From Peribolospora baueri (taxonomy: Eukaryota; Basidiomycota; Peribolosporomycetes; Peribolosporales; Peribolosporaceae): a stretch of 64,000 bases of DNA. The translations under genes were made by a program, and so were the position numbers. The stretch is taken from the NCBI GenBank assembly GCA_029717555.1, contig JAMDHS010000002.1:248001-312000 (forward strand). Direction: 5' to 3'. This document shows, piece by piece, positions 46,706 to 58,812 of this stretch (position 1 is its first letter; every line of letters starts with the position of its first letter). The notes under the pieces were generated by a model that had not been told where the DNA came from, searched no databases, and worked only from the letters and a program-made list of their open reading frames with translations.

Positions 46706-49700
46706 ATGACGTCACGTGAGTGCACGAGCCACCCTCGCCGCGCTGTGTCCCTCCGCTCCGCATTGACCATCCCCGTCCTCCTTGGCCGGCGTTGTCCTCC
46801 CCCATTCCTTCTGCCCCTCGCACAGGCCTCGACCGTCTCGTCAGCCTTCTCGACTCCGGATCCACCCCGTCCATCCGCGCCACCGCCGCAAAGCAGCTAG
46901 GTCAAATCGCGCGGCAGCGCATCGCACACGTCCACCACTACCACCACCACCACCACCATGCCCATCATCGCCCTCCCCTCGATGCCGCCCCCGCCCTCCC
47001 CAACGACGCCGGATTGGCACTCAAGCCAGAGGCGGTCGACTATGAGTCGCTAGCCGTTTCCACCGCCGCCAGCTCCCCCTCGTCCATCACCAGGCCCGAA
47101 GAGGCACCCTTCTTCCCTCCGGACGCCGACGCGGAGGAATGGCGCGGCGTCGACGGCGAGTGGGACGAGGTGGTGACGCTCCTCGGCCGTGTCCTGCCTC
47201 ATCTCAGGAGCAAGACCTGGGACTCGAGGGTCGCTGCCGGCCAGGCGATCGAGGCCATTTGTAATCACGTCGGCGTGTGGGATCCCGATGTCGCCATCGC
47301 CGCCAGGGACGACAAGGGCAAGGCCAGGGCCAGCGCCGACGTCCCTGGCACCCAAGCCATGGACGTCGACGACGTCAAAGTGGAGGACGAGGACGAGGCC
47401 GACGTCGCCACCGCCGCCGCCGCCTCCCCCGACACTTCGAACGGTTCGGGCGCGACGGCGTCCAGCCTCGTCTTCGACACCTTCTCCCTCCCCACCGTCC
47501 TCTCCACCGGCACAAAACTTCTGGCATCGGCCGGCAAGGAGTACGACATCCCCCTCTCCGCCTCCGTCCTCTCCGCGGCAGGCCCGTCCGCTCCGGATAG
47601 GCTTCGTCGAGCCAAGCACGATGTTGTCGGCAAGCTCGGCCTCGGCTTCGGCGCAGGGCTCGGCGAAATGGACTTGGGCATGGATGTGGAGGACGAGCTG
47701 CGCAAAGGCGAGGAAGAGGCGGCCGCCGCCCCATCTCCTCGTCCGCCCAGCACTCCCGGCGCCGGAACCACGAGGATGCCTCCACCCTCATGGGCCGCCG
47801 CGTCCGCCGCTTCTCCTTCCGTCCCAAACGCCGCCTCGCCCTCCCCCTTCCTCTCTTCCTCCAAACCTGTCCCTCTCCCTTCTCCCCGCTTCGCATCCGC
47901 CGCCTCGCCTACCCCGGGCTCCCTTCCCCCGCCTCGCTTCGCCCCAGGAGGAGCGCCTCGCTCTGCCCCCGCCCCCTCCCCTTCTCCTATTACCCCCGTC
48001 GGTGCCCCCGCCTTCGTCCAGCCAGCCAGGCCCACCTCTCCTACCCCGTCCGGGGACCGCTCTGCCAGTCCTATGGGCGTCGGCGGCGAGGCGGGCGACG
48101 AGGACGACTTGAGTCATCTGAGCGCGAGGGAGAGGAACAGGCTGAAACGGAAACGCAAGGCTGAGGGGAAGGGCGCTGGTGGTGGTGCTACATCCATGGG
48201 CTCTTCCAAGTGAGTAGTCCCAAGTCTACTAGCTTGGGGGATTTGGTGTGTGTGGGCGAGGGGGGGCAGGGGAGCGGGGACGATGAACGACTTCTGCGTG
48301 GCCTCCACTCATATTTTTCGCCCTCCTTCCTCTTCGTCGTGCTCGTGCCTCGTCTTCCATCTCACAGAACTCGCGTCGTCGACACGCCCTTGCCCTCTCC
48401 ATCTCTTCCCTCCCCTTCCTTTCCCCCCACCCTCAAGGTCAGGACGCCCTCGGCGACGGCCCCGGCTCCAACACCCGGTTGGGCCACGACGGCAAGTTCC
48501 ACCGCTGAAGCGAGCGACTATGTCTCCGCCAAGCCTCCTCCTCCCGGCCGTTCATCTCGCCCACCCACGCCTGGCCCGACGTCGGACTCCGTTGCCACCG
48601 CATCCACCTCGCCCGCCCCCGCCCCCGCCCCCGATGCCGTGTCGGCGGAACCGGCGTCTTCCAATGATGTTCTCCTTGTCGAACATGGCGAATGGCCTTT
48701 CCGAGCCGTCGTCGATCTCCTCTCTCTCGACCTCTTCAACCCCCAGTGGGAGATCCGCCACGGCGCGGCGCTCGGCTTGCGCGAGCTCCTCAAGCTCCAG
48801 GGTTCCGGGGGCGGCAAGTCCTCCGACCCGTCCGCAACCGTCTCTTCCAACGCTGCCTGGCACAAGGCGTGGTCCGACGACCTGGCCATCAAGCTCCTCT
48901 GCGTCCTTGCCCTCGACCGCTTTGGCGACTTTGTCGGAGACCAGGTCGTGGCGCCCGTCCGGGAGACGGCCAGCCAGACGCTTGCGAGCCTGCTCAGGCA
49001 CGTGCCAACGAGCAGCGCTGTGGAGGTACACAGGATCCTTATCGCCATGATTCGGCAGGAGCACGTCAAGAACGAACCTGAGGTGGCTGGCGCCGCTGAC
49101 GGAGCCGCCGCGGACGCCAACGCCGAGTCCGCCCCGCAAGGGAGGAGAGGCTCCGCGGCCGGCCAGCACCAGCGAAGAGGCCGCGGACGGCCCAGGATGA
49201 CGGCGGCGGCGCCGGAGAGGCGGAGCGAGTGGAGGAGGAACGGATACGTGTGGGAGGTGAGGCACGCCGGCCTCCTCGGTCTCAAGTATGAGGTCGCCGT
49301 GCGGAGGGATCTGCTCGTCGCCGACGATGAGCGCCGGCAGCCCGTCATCAAGATGGAGACGGATGACACGGGCGCTCGGGCTCCATCGCAACCGCAACCA
49401 CAGGATTTGCTGAGGGAAGTGGTGGACGTTGCCGTCTTGGGGTGAGTGACGTCCTGCCTGCATCAATCACCTTTTCGCCGTGGCGCTACTGTCCCTTGAA
49501 GCCGCGCTCAGCTCTTGCCGTGGCCGTCCGTCCGCTGACCCATCCTCGACTCTTTGTCTTGTCCCGCCGCGCACCCACAGGTTGAGCGATTCGGACGACG
49601 ACGTGCGCGGCGTCGCCGCCGCCACCTTGCTTCCCATCGCCGACGTGCTCATCTCTCGATTATCGCAGTCGGAAATAGTGGCCGTGCTCAACGTACTCTG

Positions 49701-52700
49701 GGACTGCCTCGGGAACACCAAGGACGACCTGAGTAGCAGTACTGGCGGCGTCATGGATTTGCTTTCCAAGTTCATCAAGTATCCGTCCGTGATGGATCAG
49801 CTCAACAGTCCGTCCAACGAGTGCGTCGCCGTCCGTCGCCGTTTTCATCGTCCGTCGTCGTATCATGCGGGACGAACTAACCTCCTCTTCGCGTCTCCTT
49901 TCTGTCTTACTTCTCCCAGCCGGTCCATCTCCACCCTCGTCCCTCTTCTTTACCCCTTCTTCCGACACGCCATTACCTCCGTCCGTCTTTCTGTGCTCAA
50001 GGCGCTCAAGATCTTCCTCTCCGTCTCCACCATATCCAACGACTGGATCGACGACCGCCTCCTCCGTCTTCTCTTCCAGAACCTCGTTGTCGAAGAGCGC
50101 ATCGTCATCCGCGAGGCTAGCGCCGACGCGTGGGCTCTCGCCACACGCATCCTTGCGCGCGACCCGGCTCGCCTCCGCGCCGCCATCGCCCCGCATTTGG
50201 TCAACTGGTTCCGCATCATCATGACCCCTTTGGGCAGTCCCATCGACCAGACCCTCTTCTTCAAGCCCTCTTCCGCCTTCAGCGACCTGAGCGTCGTCGA
50301 AGCCATGGACGGCGACGTTGGCGGTCGGCACGACGTCGACAAGGGCATCCTCGCTCAAGACCTCGCCCTCGTCGGCATCGATACCGTCATCCGTGGTCGT
50401 CTCGGAGCCGCCGTCGCCCTCGGCCGCATCCTGGCCGAGTCCGAGTGGCCACGCGACGACGACGAGGTGACGTTCGGCGGTCAGCTCCGAACGTACATCG
50501 ACTCGCCCTCGGCGCTCCAAAAGTTCCTCTCCGCCGCCATTGTCCAGGAATGGGCGGAGGCGTGGGACGACGCACAGAAGGACAGCTCGCTGACGTCGTC
50601 GAGCCCGCTCTGTCAGTCGCTCAGCTCGCGTCTTGTCGCGCTGCTCGAAGGCGAGCCCCCGGCGACGTACGCCGAGATGACGGTCATCTTGCAGCGCATC
50701 CAATTCGAGTGTCAGAACCTGTACAACTCGTTCGCCAACGAGGCCAAACTGGCCAAGGCCAAGGTGCCTGCGCTGCCGAGCCAGGTCGACCCGCTCGGCG
50801 TCCAGGCCGACGCTTTCACCGTCGACACCGCCAGGCATGTCGTCCAGGAGGGCTTCGATGCCTTGCTCGTCCAAGTCGGCAGCAAGGCCAAGAAGGCGGC
50901 CCTACCTCTGTTGGAGGACAGGAAGAGGAAAATCGTAGCCAGCATAGGCTATTATCAGGCCACCAAGGCCAAACAGGACACCCAGGTCTTCGCCGCGGTC
51001 GCAGGCGCCGTGATCGCCCTTCGCGTTTTGCCCGCTAAGCTCAACCCGGTCATACGGAGCATCATGAACAGCGTCAAGGTGAGCCATCTGGCCTTGCTTT
51101 CGTCGTCACGCGTTCACCTCGTCGGGCCACCCCAAATTGATTGACTCTCTCGCTTCCTTCCGCCCCCTCCCACCCTTTTCTCTCTTCACTCAGTTCGAGG
51201 AGAACGTAGACCTGCAGACGCGCTCCGCTCGTACGATCGCCAGCTTTGTCGCTTTTTGCAATTCGCCCGAGTCGACGACAAGGGCGAACGTGAGCGAGAA
51301 GATCGTCAAGAACTTGTGCACGTTTCTGTGTCAGGACGTGAGCGTGACGCCGATATTTGCCGAGCGGAGGCATGTCAAGGAAGGCATCCTTTCCCTCTCC
51401 GATCCGCCCGCGCGCTCTTTCGCCAAGGGTGGCAAGGTGGACACACCTCCGCTATCGGAGGAGGATGCGCAGACAAAGCTCATCCGTCGCGGCGCCGAGG
51501 CGACGCTGATCGAGCTCGCCAAGAGGTTTGGGCCGACGCTCTTCGACACCCTTCCGACCTTGTGGGCTTGCGCCACCGCCGCGCTCCTGCAGATCTTCCC
51601 GCCAGACTCGGACGTGGGCGGCGCTGACGCTCGTCTCGAAAAGCAGGCCGAGCAAGGACAGAACGTCATCGACTGTCTTTTCGTCCTCCAAACCTTGACG
51701 CCCAGCCTCGATCAGTCTCTCCACCCGCGCATCGCTGGCTTGTTCCCTTGCCTCGCCTTGGCGGTTCAGAGCTCCTTGGGCGTCATCCGCCAAGCGGCGG
51801 CCAAGTGCTTCGCGACGCTTTGCAACGTCATGACGACCGAGGGCATGAAGCAGGTCGTCGAGACGGTGGTACCTCTGCTCGGCGACGCGGGCAGAGTCGA
51901 GAACAGACAGGGCTCCATGGAGCTCATCTCTCGTGAGTCGAATGAAAGCTGATTTGGCCCCATCTCGCCCGCCGGGTTTGATTTGGTGAGAATGACTGAA
52001 CCAACTCAATTTTTCGCGTTGTTCTCTCTCTCTTTTGCCCGGACTATCTGGCTGGCCTTGACGATCGTTTCTCAGATGTGGTTCAACTCCTGGACGTCCG
52101 CCTATTGCCTTATGTCATTTTCCTCGTCGTCCCGGTACTTGGACGCATGAGTGACCAAGATGACCATGTCCGTCTCGTCGCCACAAACACGTTTGCGTCC
52201 CTCGTCAAGATGGTCCCTCTTGAGCTTGGTCTGCCCGATCCACCGGGCTTCCCCGCCGATCTGCTGCGGAAGCGAGAGGAAGAGCGCAAGTTCCTCATGC
52301 AGCTGCTCGACGGAAGCAAGGTAGAGCCGTACCACGTCCCCGTGCCCATCAACGCCGAGCTTCGCAAGTACCAGCAGGACGGCGTGAGCTGGCTCGCGTT
52401 TTTGGCCAAGTATCGCCTGCACGGCATCCTTTGCGATGGTGAGCGAGACGTGAACATGCGGCGGTTCACTATCATATCTCCGGATGTCGTCGTCGTTAAC
52501 CGCATATTTCGTCCCGTCCGTCTGTCGCTTGTAGACATGGGGCTTGGCAAGACGCTTCAGTCCATCACAATCCTGTCCAGTATCCATCACGAGCGCGAAC
52601 AAAAGTACAAGGCGACCCAGTCCCCCGACGCCCGCCACTTGCCGTCTCTCATCGTCTGTCCGCCTACTCTCACCGGCCACTGGCGCCACGAAATCCTCAC

Positions 52701-54442
52701 TTACGCCACCAACCTTCGCCCTCTCCTTTACGCCGGAGGTCCTCAGGAGCGCGCCCAGTTGCAAAGAGCGATACCGAAACACGATGCGGTGATCATGTCT
52801 TACGATATCGTCCGCAACGATATCGCCGCCTTGTCCAAGCTCAACTGGAACTACTGCGTCCTGGACGAAGGCCACATCATCAAGAACGCCAAGACTAAGA
52901 TCACAAAGGCCGTCAAGATGATCCACGCCAATCACCGTCTCATCCTCTCCGGTACCCCGATCCAGAACAACGTGCTGGAGCTCTGGAGCCTCTTCGATTT
53001 CCTCATGCCTGGATTTTTGGGCACCGAGAGAGCCTTTCATGAGCGCTATGGCAAGCCCATCCTCGCCTCTAGGGACGCTAAGCTCTCGTCGCGCGACCAA
53101 GAGGCTGGTGTGTAATCCCGTTCTTCCCTCCCGGCCAAGCCTAGCTTCGGAGTCGATTTTCGAGCTGACCATCGCCACCTCTGTTCGTTGTTTGCAGGCG
53201 CATTGGCGCTGGAGGCGCTTCACAAACAAGTGCTTCCGTTCCTTCTTCGACGCCTGAAGGAGGACGTCCTGGACGACCTGCCTCCCAAGATCATTCAGGA
53301 CATCGAGTGCGAACTCGGTGACATTCAGAAGGATCTCTACGAGGACTTTGCCAAGTCCAAGGACACGGAAGACATGGAGACGGCCGTCGATGAGGGCGGC
53401 AAGCCCGGAGGCCAACACGTCTTCCAGTCCCTTCAGTATCTCCGCAAACTGTGCAATCACCCTGCTCTCGTCCTGGACGAAGTCAACCCGAAGCATCAAC
53501 GGTTGGTCGCCAAACTGCAAAAGACCGGCGGGAACCTGCGGGATATTAGTCACGCTCCCAAATTGCAGGCTTTGCGGTGAGTCCTCCCAACTATTGCACG
53601 TGCGCTAGACGAAGACATGGCGCTTATTCTTACACGACTTGGGACCCAGGCAATTGCTGCTCGACTGTGGCATCGGGGCAACAGCTCAGACAGGAGCGGG
53701 CGGCGAAGCGGACGCGCTCGCACAGACGGGCAGCGCCGTCTCCCAGCATCGCGTTCTGATCTTCTGTCAGCTGAAGCAAATGCTGGACATTGTCGAGACG
53801 GACCTGCTCAAGGCTCACATGCCTTCAGTCACCTACCTGAGGCTCGATGGGAGCGTGGACGCGAACAAACGTCACGCGCTCGTGCAGACCTTTAACACCG
53901 ATCCGAGCATCGACTGTCTCCTCTTGACCACTCAGGTCGGCGGGCTGGGGCTCACCCTGACCGGTGCGGATACGGTCATTTTCGTGGAGCACGACTGGAA
54001 CCCGATGAAGGACCTGCAGGCTATGGACCGGGCGCATCGACTCGGTCAGAAGAAGGTGGTCAACGTCTACAGGCTCATCACTCGCAACACGCTCGAGGCC
54101 AAGATCATGGGGTGAGTTTCCTTCCAGCGTTCGGGCTGTCTCTGACAGAGAACACCTTGCTGACGTGCCTTCCTCGATCGTGACACCGACAGTCTCCAGC
54201 GCTTCAAACTCAACGTCGCCAACTCGGTCGTTACTCAGCAAAACGCCGGCCTGGACTCGATGGACACGGACCAACTGCTCGACCTGTTCAAAGTGTCCGG
54301 TGATGATGCCGGAGCCGCTTCTGCGACGAAAAAGAAGCAGACTGGCCCGATCAGCCAAAAGGGGCTGTTGGAGGCGCTCGAGAACATGCCGGACGAGGCG
54401 GAGCAGTACGGCGACCTCCAACGGTTCTGGGAGGCAAAGTGA
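46706..54442 (+). CDS. MOT1: TATA-binding-protein-associated ATPase Mot1/BTAF1
   Basis: Swi2/Snf2 ATPase that removes TBP from DNA and so redistributes it among promoters. Eleven exons: 46706-46715, 46826-48209, 48443-49441, 49581-49820, 49920-51078, 51194-51932, 52076-52438, 52535-53107, 53198-53576, 53650-54111 and 54193-54442, in phase, about 2,185 residues. The N-terminus MTSRLDRLVSLLDSGSTPSIRATAAKQLGQIA begins the HEAT-repeat TBP-binding domain. WPFRAVVDLLSLDLFNPQWEIRHGAALGLRELL is highly diagnostic. The ATPase has LRKYQQDGVSWLAFL, DMGLGKTLQSI (Walker A), DEGHIIKN (box II), SGTPIQNN, KLCNHPALV, VGGLGLTLTGADTVIF and DRAHRLGQKKVVNVYRLI. An extended acidic/Pro-rich insert (about 47340-48180) precedes the diagnostic block. 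The 10-base first exon is inferred from phase. Confidence 0.97.
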
Positions 54443-54879
54443 TTTATTCGGGCCCGTGCGACGTTCTCGACGCCACGCCTCGGATCATTTCCTTCATGTG
54501 CACCTGTCTGTCTGTCACATGCCCTTTCCGCTTGCGCTCCCATCTTTTTTTTTTTTTTTTTTCCATACGTTTAATAGCCATGTCAAGCCATTGGTGACGT
54601 CGCATGCTTTCCCATCCCTCACTCTCTCATCATGTTCACATGTATAGGACATTTCTGCAGTGTACGCCGATAGATTTCGATCCCCGTCGTCTACGACCTT
54701 CGATGAGAGAAAAAAACAAAACTAATGTTGGCGCGACAACGTGTGTGGTTGTGAATACATGCGTCTCGTGAATTCCGGATACGGTCGTCACCCGAAAAAA
54801 AATGCCGAGTAAAGCGCTCGAGGAGGATCAAAAAGGAAAATGGAGCGATGCGAGCCAAGGAGAGCGAGCCAGTCGCTTC
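54443..54879. other. Convergent 3' region of MOT1 and the TBC gene
   Basis: 437 bp holding both 3' untranslated regions. A run of about 17 T lies at 54546-54562 and an A-rich stretch at 54708-54722. Nothing else is seen. Confidence 0.5.
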
Positions 54880-57800
54880 TCAGCTTATTGCCCCAAGCGG
54901 ATCGACGCCGCCGGAGGACGACGGCTTGCGGGGATCGGTAGGGGGCGTGGACAACGATGGCACTCGGGCAGGAAAAGCGGGTTCGGAATCTAGCGGACCG
55001 AGGGAGCCCGGGAGATGACCTGAACCCGAAGACGAACCCGGACCGGCCTCGGCCACCGGGGGGTATGTATAGACGGCAGGAGTGGAGGCCTGGGAAGATG
55101 GAAAAGGAGAAGAAGAAAATCGTCCAAACTCGGCGATGACGGGACGTGTAGAAAGCGGAGAAGAAGAATCAGAGGTTGCCGAGCGGGCGCGGGAGTACGT
55201 TCCTGCATGAGAGGCGAAGAACGCGGAGTGTGAAGGACGGGGGTGAGGGGGGTGTTGGCTGGGGCGCGTTGAAGGAGACGAAGCGCCATGAGCTGCAGTA
55301 TCGACGGGTCTCTTGGGTTGGCTGGACGGCGCTGCAGTCGACTGTGCCTTTGCGGCAGGAGGGCGTTGGAAAGGCACTCGTGGGATTCCCCCCGCGATGG
55401 GCTTTTGGTCTTGTTCGCGGCGTGGCACGGTAGAGCGTGGCTCCAGGGGAGGAGCAGGCTTCTTCGCCGCTCCGGCTTGATCTGATGGATGCGAAGGTGA
55501 AGGGTCCACGGGGTTGGAGAGTGGCGGCCGAGCTAGAGCAGCCGAATCTGCGAAACGCCTCGCAGTCGGAGATGGCGACGCGATTGACGCTGTTCGAGGC
55601 TGCGGTTCAGTTCCTCCAGGAGAGGCGAGGATGTTTGCATTGAATTCGGCGGCAGTGCCTTTGAGAACGTCGCGAACGTGCTTGAGCGCGGTGAGCGACA
55701 TGAGCGTGGACAAGTCCCCTTGAGACAGGTCCTTAACGCCGGCTGGCTGTGGGCCAGAAGATGCTGCTGCCGACGCGCTAGTCCGATCCTCGTTAGTCGC
55801 AGGCTCTGACGGCTCGTCGAGCGCCTGATCTCCCTTCGGCGTTGCGGTTCCTGCCGGTCCCCTGGTCTCTTCCTTTGGCACCGTCCGCGTGTCCTCCGTC
55901 GCTGAAACTTTTCCGCCCTTGCTGTGCTCGTCATGCGCCAGCCATTGTTTCTCCAGAGCATCGATACAAGCGTCCAGTACCATACCCATCGCCTTGTTGG
56001 TCGTCTTGAGCCTATCGAGTTCTCTCTGAGGTTCGACTTGTCGCCAAGAATCCCTTGCCCAGGCTGTCGGCTCAGCAGCAAAGACGGGGGACGCCGGCAA
56101 TCTTCCAGAGTCGAGGTCGGGACCGACGGCGGTATTGAGAGCGCCGACGTTGCGCTGCAAGTTGGCCATGGTCGACAGAATGGCCCGATTGATGCCCAGC
56201 GCTTCCGACTTCTCATAGACGCCTTTGGCGAGCTCGCTCAAGCCTTCCGGCAAATAGGCCGCCGGCGTAGCGGCGAGGCCCCCCATGAAGCTTCCTCCAG
56301 GCCCCAAGGGCCGCTGGAGGGACGGCCTTGAGCCGTTCGGCCTGCCTGCGATTGTTTGGTTCGTCTGCGCGCTTCGAGGTGTCTGCTGCCGGTCGTTGTA
56401 CGATCCAGGAGGCGCGACCGGAATGCCGAGCTCCTCATGGTTCTGGAAGATGACGGTGGCTCCGGCTGCAGGCTGGAAAGACAGAGACTGATTTCAGCGG
56501 AGAGACCGACGAACGGCGAATATTTCACGAACGTACCGTTTGATGGTCTCGGAGATAAATCGCCTGTCGCACCAGTAAAGACATCTGGTTCTGCCCGGCA
56601 GGTCTGGCAGGGTATCGGAGCAATAGTTGTAGGATGCCGGAGTAATCGGCATCAAGGACTGTCGTCACATTGGCCGGGGCGAAGGACGAGCACATGAGCA
56701 CGCGCAATGTGGGCACGGGAGACGTGCAAACAGGTGGGAACGTATGTGCACTCACGTTCATTTCGAAGGCGAAGGAGCATGGCTATGCAGATATGGTCGA
56801 TCAGGCGAAGGGACGGATCTTCAGCGAAGAGGCCGTCCCACAGCAGTAAAGAGTCTTGAACGGGAAATTCGCGCGTGCACATAAGCCGAATCCATCGCCT
56901 GCACGTCCACGTTAGGATCAGGGAAGTGGGCCAGCGTCAGCTGCGAGAAAAAAAAGGACTCGTGGCGCACGTCTCGGCTCCTCACAAAGCGTATATTTGA
57001 GGCTCTATGCCGACGCTTTCCAAATGCGCGTGAAGGGCGGGATCGTATACTCTAAGCAGCTTGTGGAGGCGCTCGCATTTGAGGAGGACGGGCGTTTTCT
57101 GCTGTTCTCCGGACTTGCCGGGCGATGGCTGCGAGACCGAACGGGAAAGAGTTCGTCCAGCTCAGAGCATGAGCAAAGCACGGACCGGCGAGGGTCTCAT
57201 TTAATGACGAAACCAACGCACCTTGACCTCCTTGCTCTCCCTCCACTCATACCACGGCTTCGCGGCCTTCATGAGCGCATTGAACAGGACGAACGCATCA
57301 TGCTCCGCGTAGTCCGCCGACAAGGTCAGCCGCACGGTGGAGCCCTCTATCGCCTTGGCTTTCTCGTCTCTCCTCCCCGGCGCAGGACCGGAAGGTGGGC
57401 TCGAAGAGCGGCCGGCGACCAGCGCGTCCGCCTTCACGACCAGATAGATGAAGGCGAGCAGCTCGTGCATGCCTTGTCGGTAGCCTACATCGGGATTGAG
57501 CTTGCAGTAGATGAACAGCACAGTGGTAAGGTCGGCCTGAGCGCGGACGTCACGGAAGAGGGGCATATCAGGAAAACTGCGCAGAAAGGCAGGCCGAAAA
57601 GACGAAAGGAAGCGGGAGTGAGTGAGCTAGGGAAGGACATGATCGTGAATCGACGACCATGACTCACGTTCGCTCTACGTCTTGCCGGATGACCTTGCGC
57701 AGCTCTTGATCTCTGAACCAGTCTTGCCATGGGTTCTGCGCACAGCGACGAACGTCGAGAATCGTCTGTGAGCGCGCAGGCACGCAGCCATGACGCGAGA

Positions 57801-58440
57801 GGAGACGTGCTCACCGACTGATCCAGCGACAGAGGGTTGTTGATGGCCAGATCTGCGGTGATGGACGACAGCGACCCGTGAGTCTCGGCGCCGAACTTGT
57901 GTTTCAGGGCCGGCGACGACGGGTCGTCTTCTGGGTAGCTGCCGTCCGGCGCGAGGAGGTACTTGAGCTTGAGTTCCTCGTAAAGGGAGCGTTCGCGGTT
58001 GAGCACCAGAGGCCATGAAGAGGTGTCAAGGGAGGGTAGGTAGGAGAGGTACAGCTGTCTCGGGGGTAGGGAAGGATCGAGAAGCGTGAGCAAGCGAGAG
58101 GGCGAGGAGCGACAGACTGGGCGGAGGTGGCATAGCGCACCCTCCAGTAAAGCGACCTGAGCGTCATCCCGTCGGTGTCGGTGCCGATTTCGCCGTGAAT
58201 GCCGCGCGTTTTGAGGGAGGAAAAGCTGAGGAGGGGGTCGTGCAAGATGGCACGCCATGCTCGTCTATGGGGAGCAGTTGAGCGTTTGGCGGTGGCCGGT
58301 CAGGACCGGTCAAGTCAGGTCAGGTCGACTTGGTTCCTTGCCCAGGCGTGACATTCAAGCTTGCCAATGAAGATGTCGGCCACTCACCTCGTGTCCTCCT
58401 CAGAGGTCCCGTCGCCATCGCTCGCACTTATCGCAGACAT
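54880..58440 (-). CDS. TBC-domain Rab GTPase-activating protein, TBC1D5-like
   Basis: Predicted GAP for a Rab GTPase. The TBC1D5 group acts on Rab7/Ypt7 at endosomes; this target is inferred. Several exons, roughly 1,000 residues. Start MSAISASDGDGTSEEDTR at 58440. The TBC domain shows GIHGEIG and LYLSYLPSLDTSSWPLVL (family SxxRxxxW-like opening), NPLSLDQNPWQDWFRDQELRKVIRQDVERTFPD (the IxxDxxR catalytic motif with arginine), VLFIYCKLNPDVGYRQGMHELLAF (the YxQ glutamine finger as YRQGM), and IRLMCTREFPVQDSLLLWDGLFAED. The split of the domain by a long insert with the SADYAEHDAFVLFNALM block is typical of TBC1D5. The C-terminal third is Ser/Pro-rich with a coiled-coil-like stretch (ELDRLKTTNKAMGMVLD). 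Convergent with MOT1; its 5' end faces the 3' end of RRN7. Confidence 0.9.
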
Positions 58441-58812
58441 GTTGGCTTGAGGAGATGAAGATGAAGCGGAGAGGCAAGGTGATCCGCACGACTGGTGGGC
58501 CACGGCCGGCAAGATGAGCGCGCCCGCAGCAGCGGAGCGATCGAGCAGCGCCCGGGGCACACATACGAACCCCAATCACTCGGCTCGAGGGGAGGAGGGA
58601 GGGATGGGGACGACTCAAAAGAGGCATGGTTCGACGATGGATGGTATCTACGACGCTACAAGTACAACGAATACCCTCGGACGGCACATTGCCCCCTCAC
58701 ACTCCTTCCAAATAGAATCAATCGTACACAGGCGCATCATGCACGAACGACGGCGGCCGGACCTCGTCGCTCGAGCGCTTCCTCCCCCTCCTCTTCCGTC
58801 CCCGGACCGGCG
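58441..58812. promoter_or_regulatory. Spacer between RRN7 and the TBC gene
   Basis: 372 bp in tandem minus-strand orientation. It should hold the RRN7 3' untranslated region and the TBC promoter. No specific element is seen. Confidence 0.4.

Noticed and set aside
49660-50874. 404-residue minus-strand frame opposite MOT1
   Set aside because: It mirrors codon bias of the MOT1 HEAT-repeat exon; no domain seen.
52102-53553. 483-residue minus-strand frame opposite the MOT1 ATPase
   Set aside because: Antisense to strongly conserved helicase motifs and crossing three MOT1 introns; an artefact of high third-position GC.
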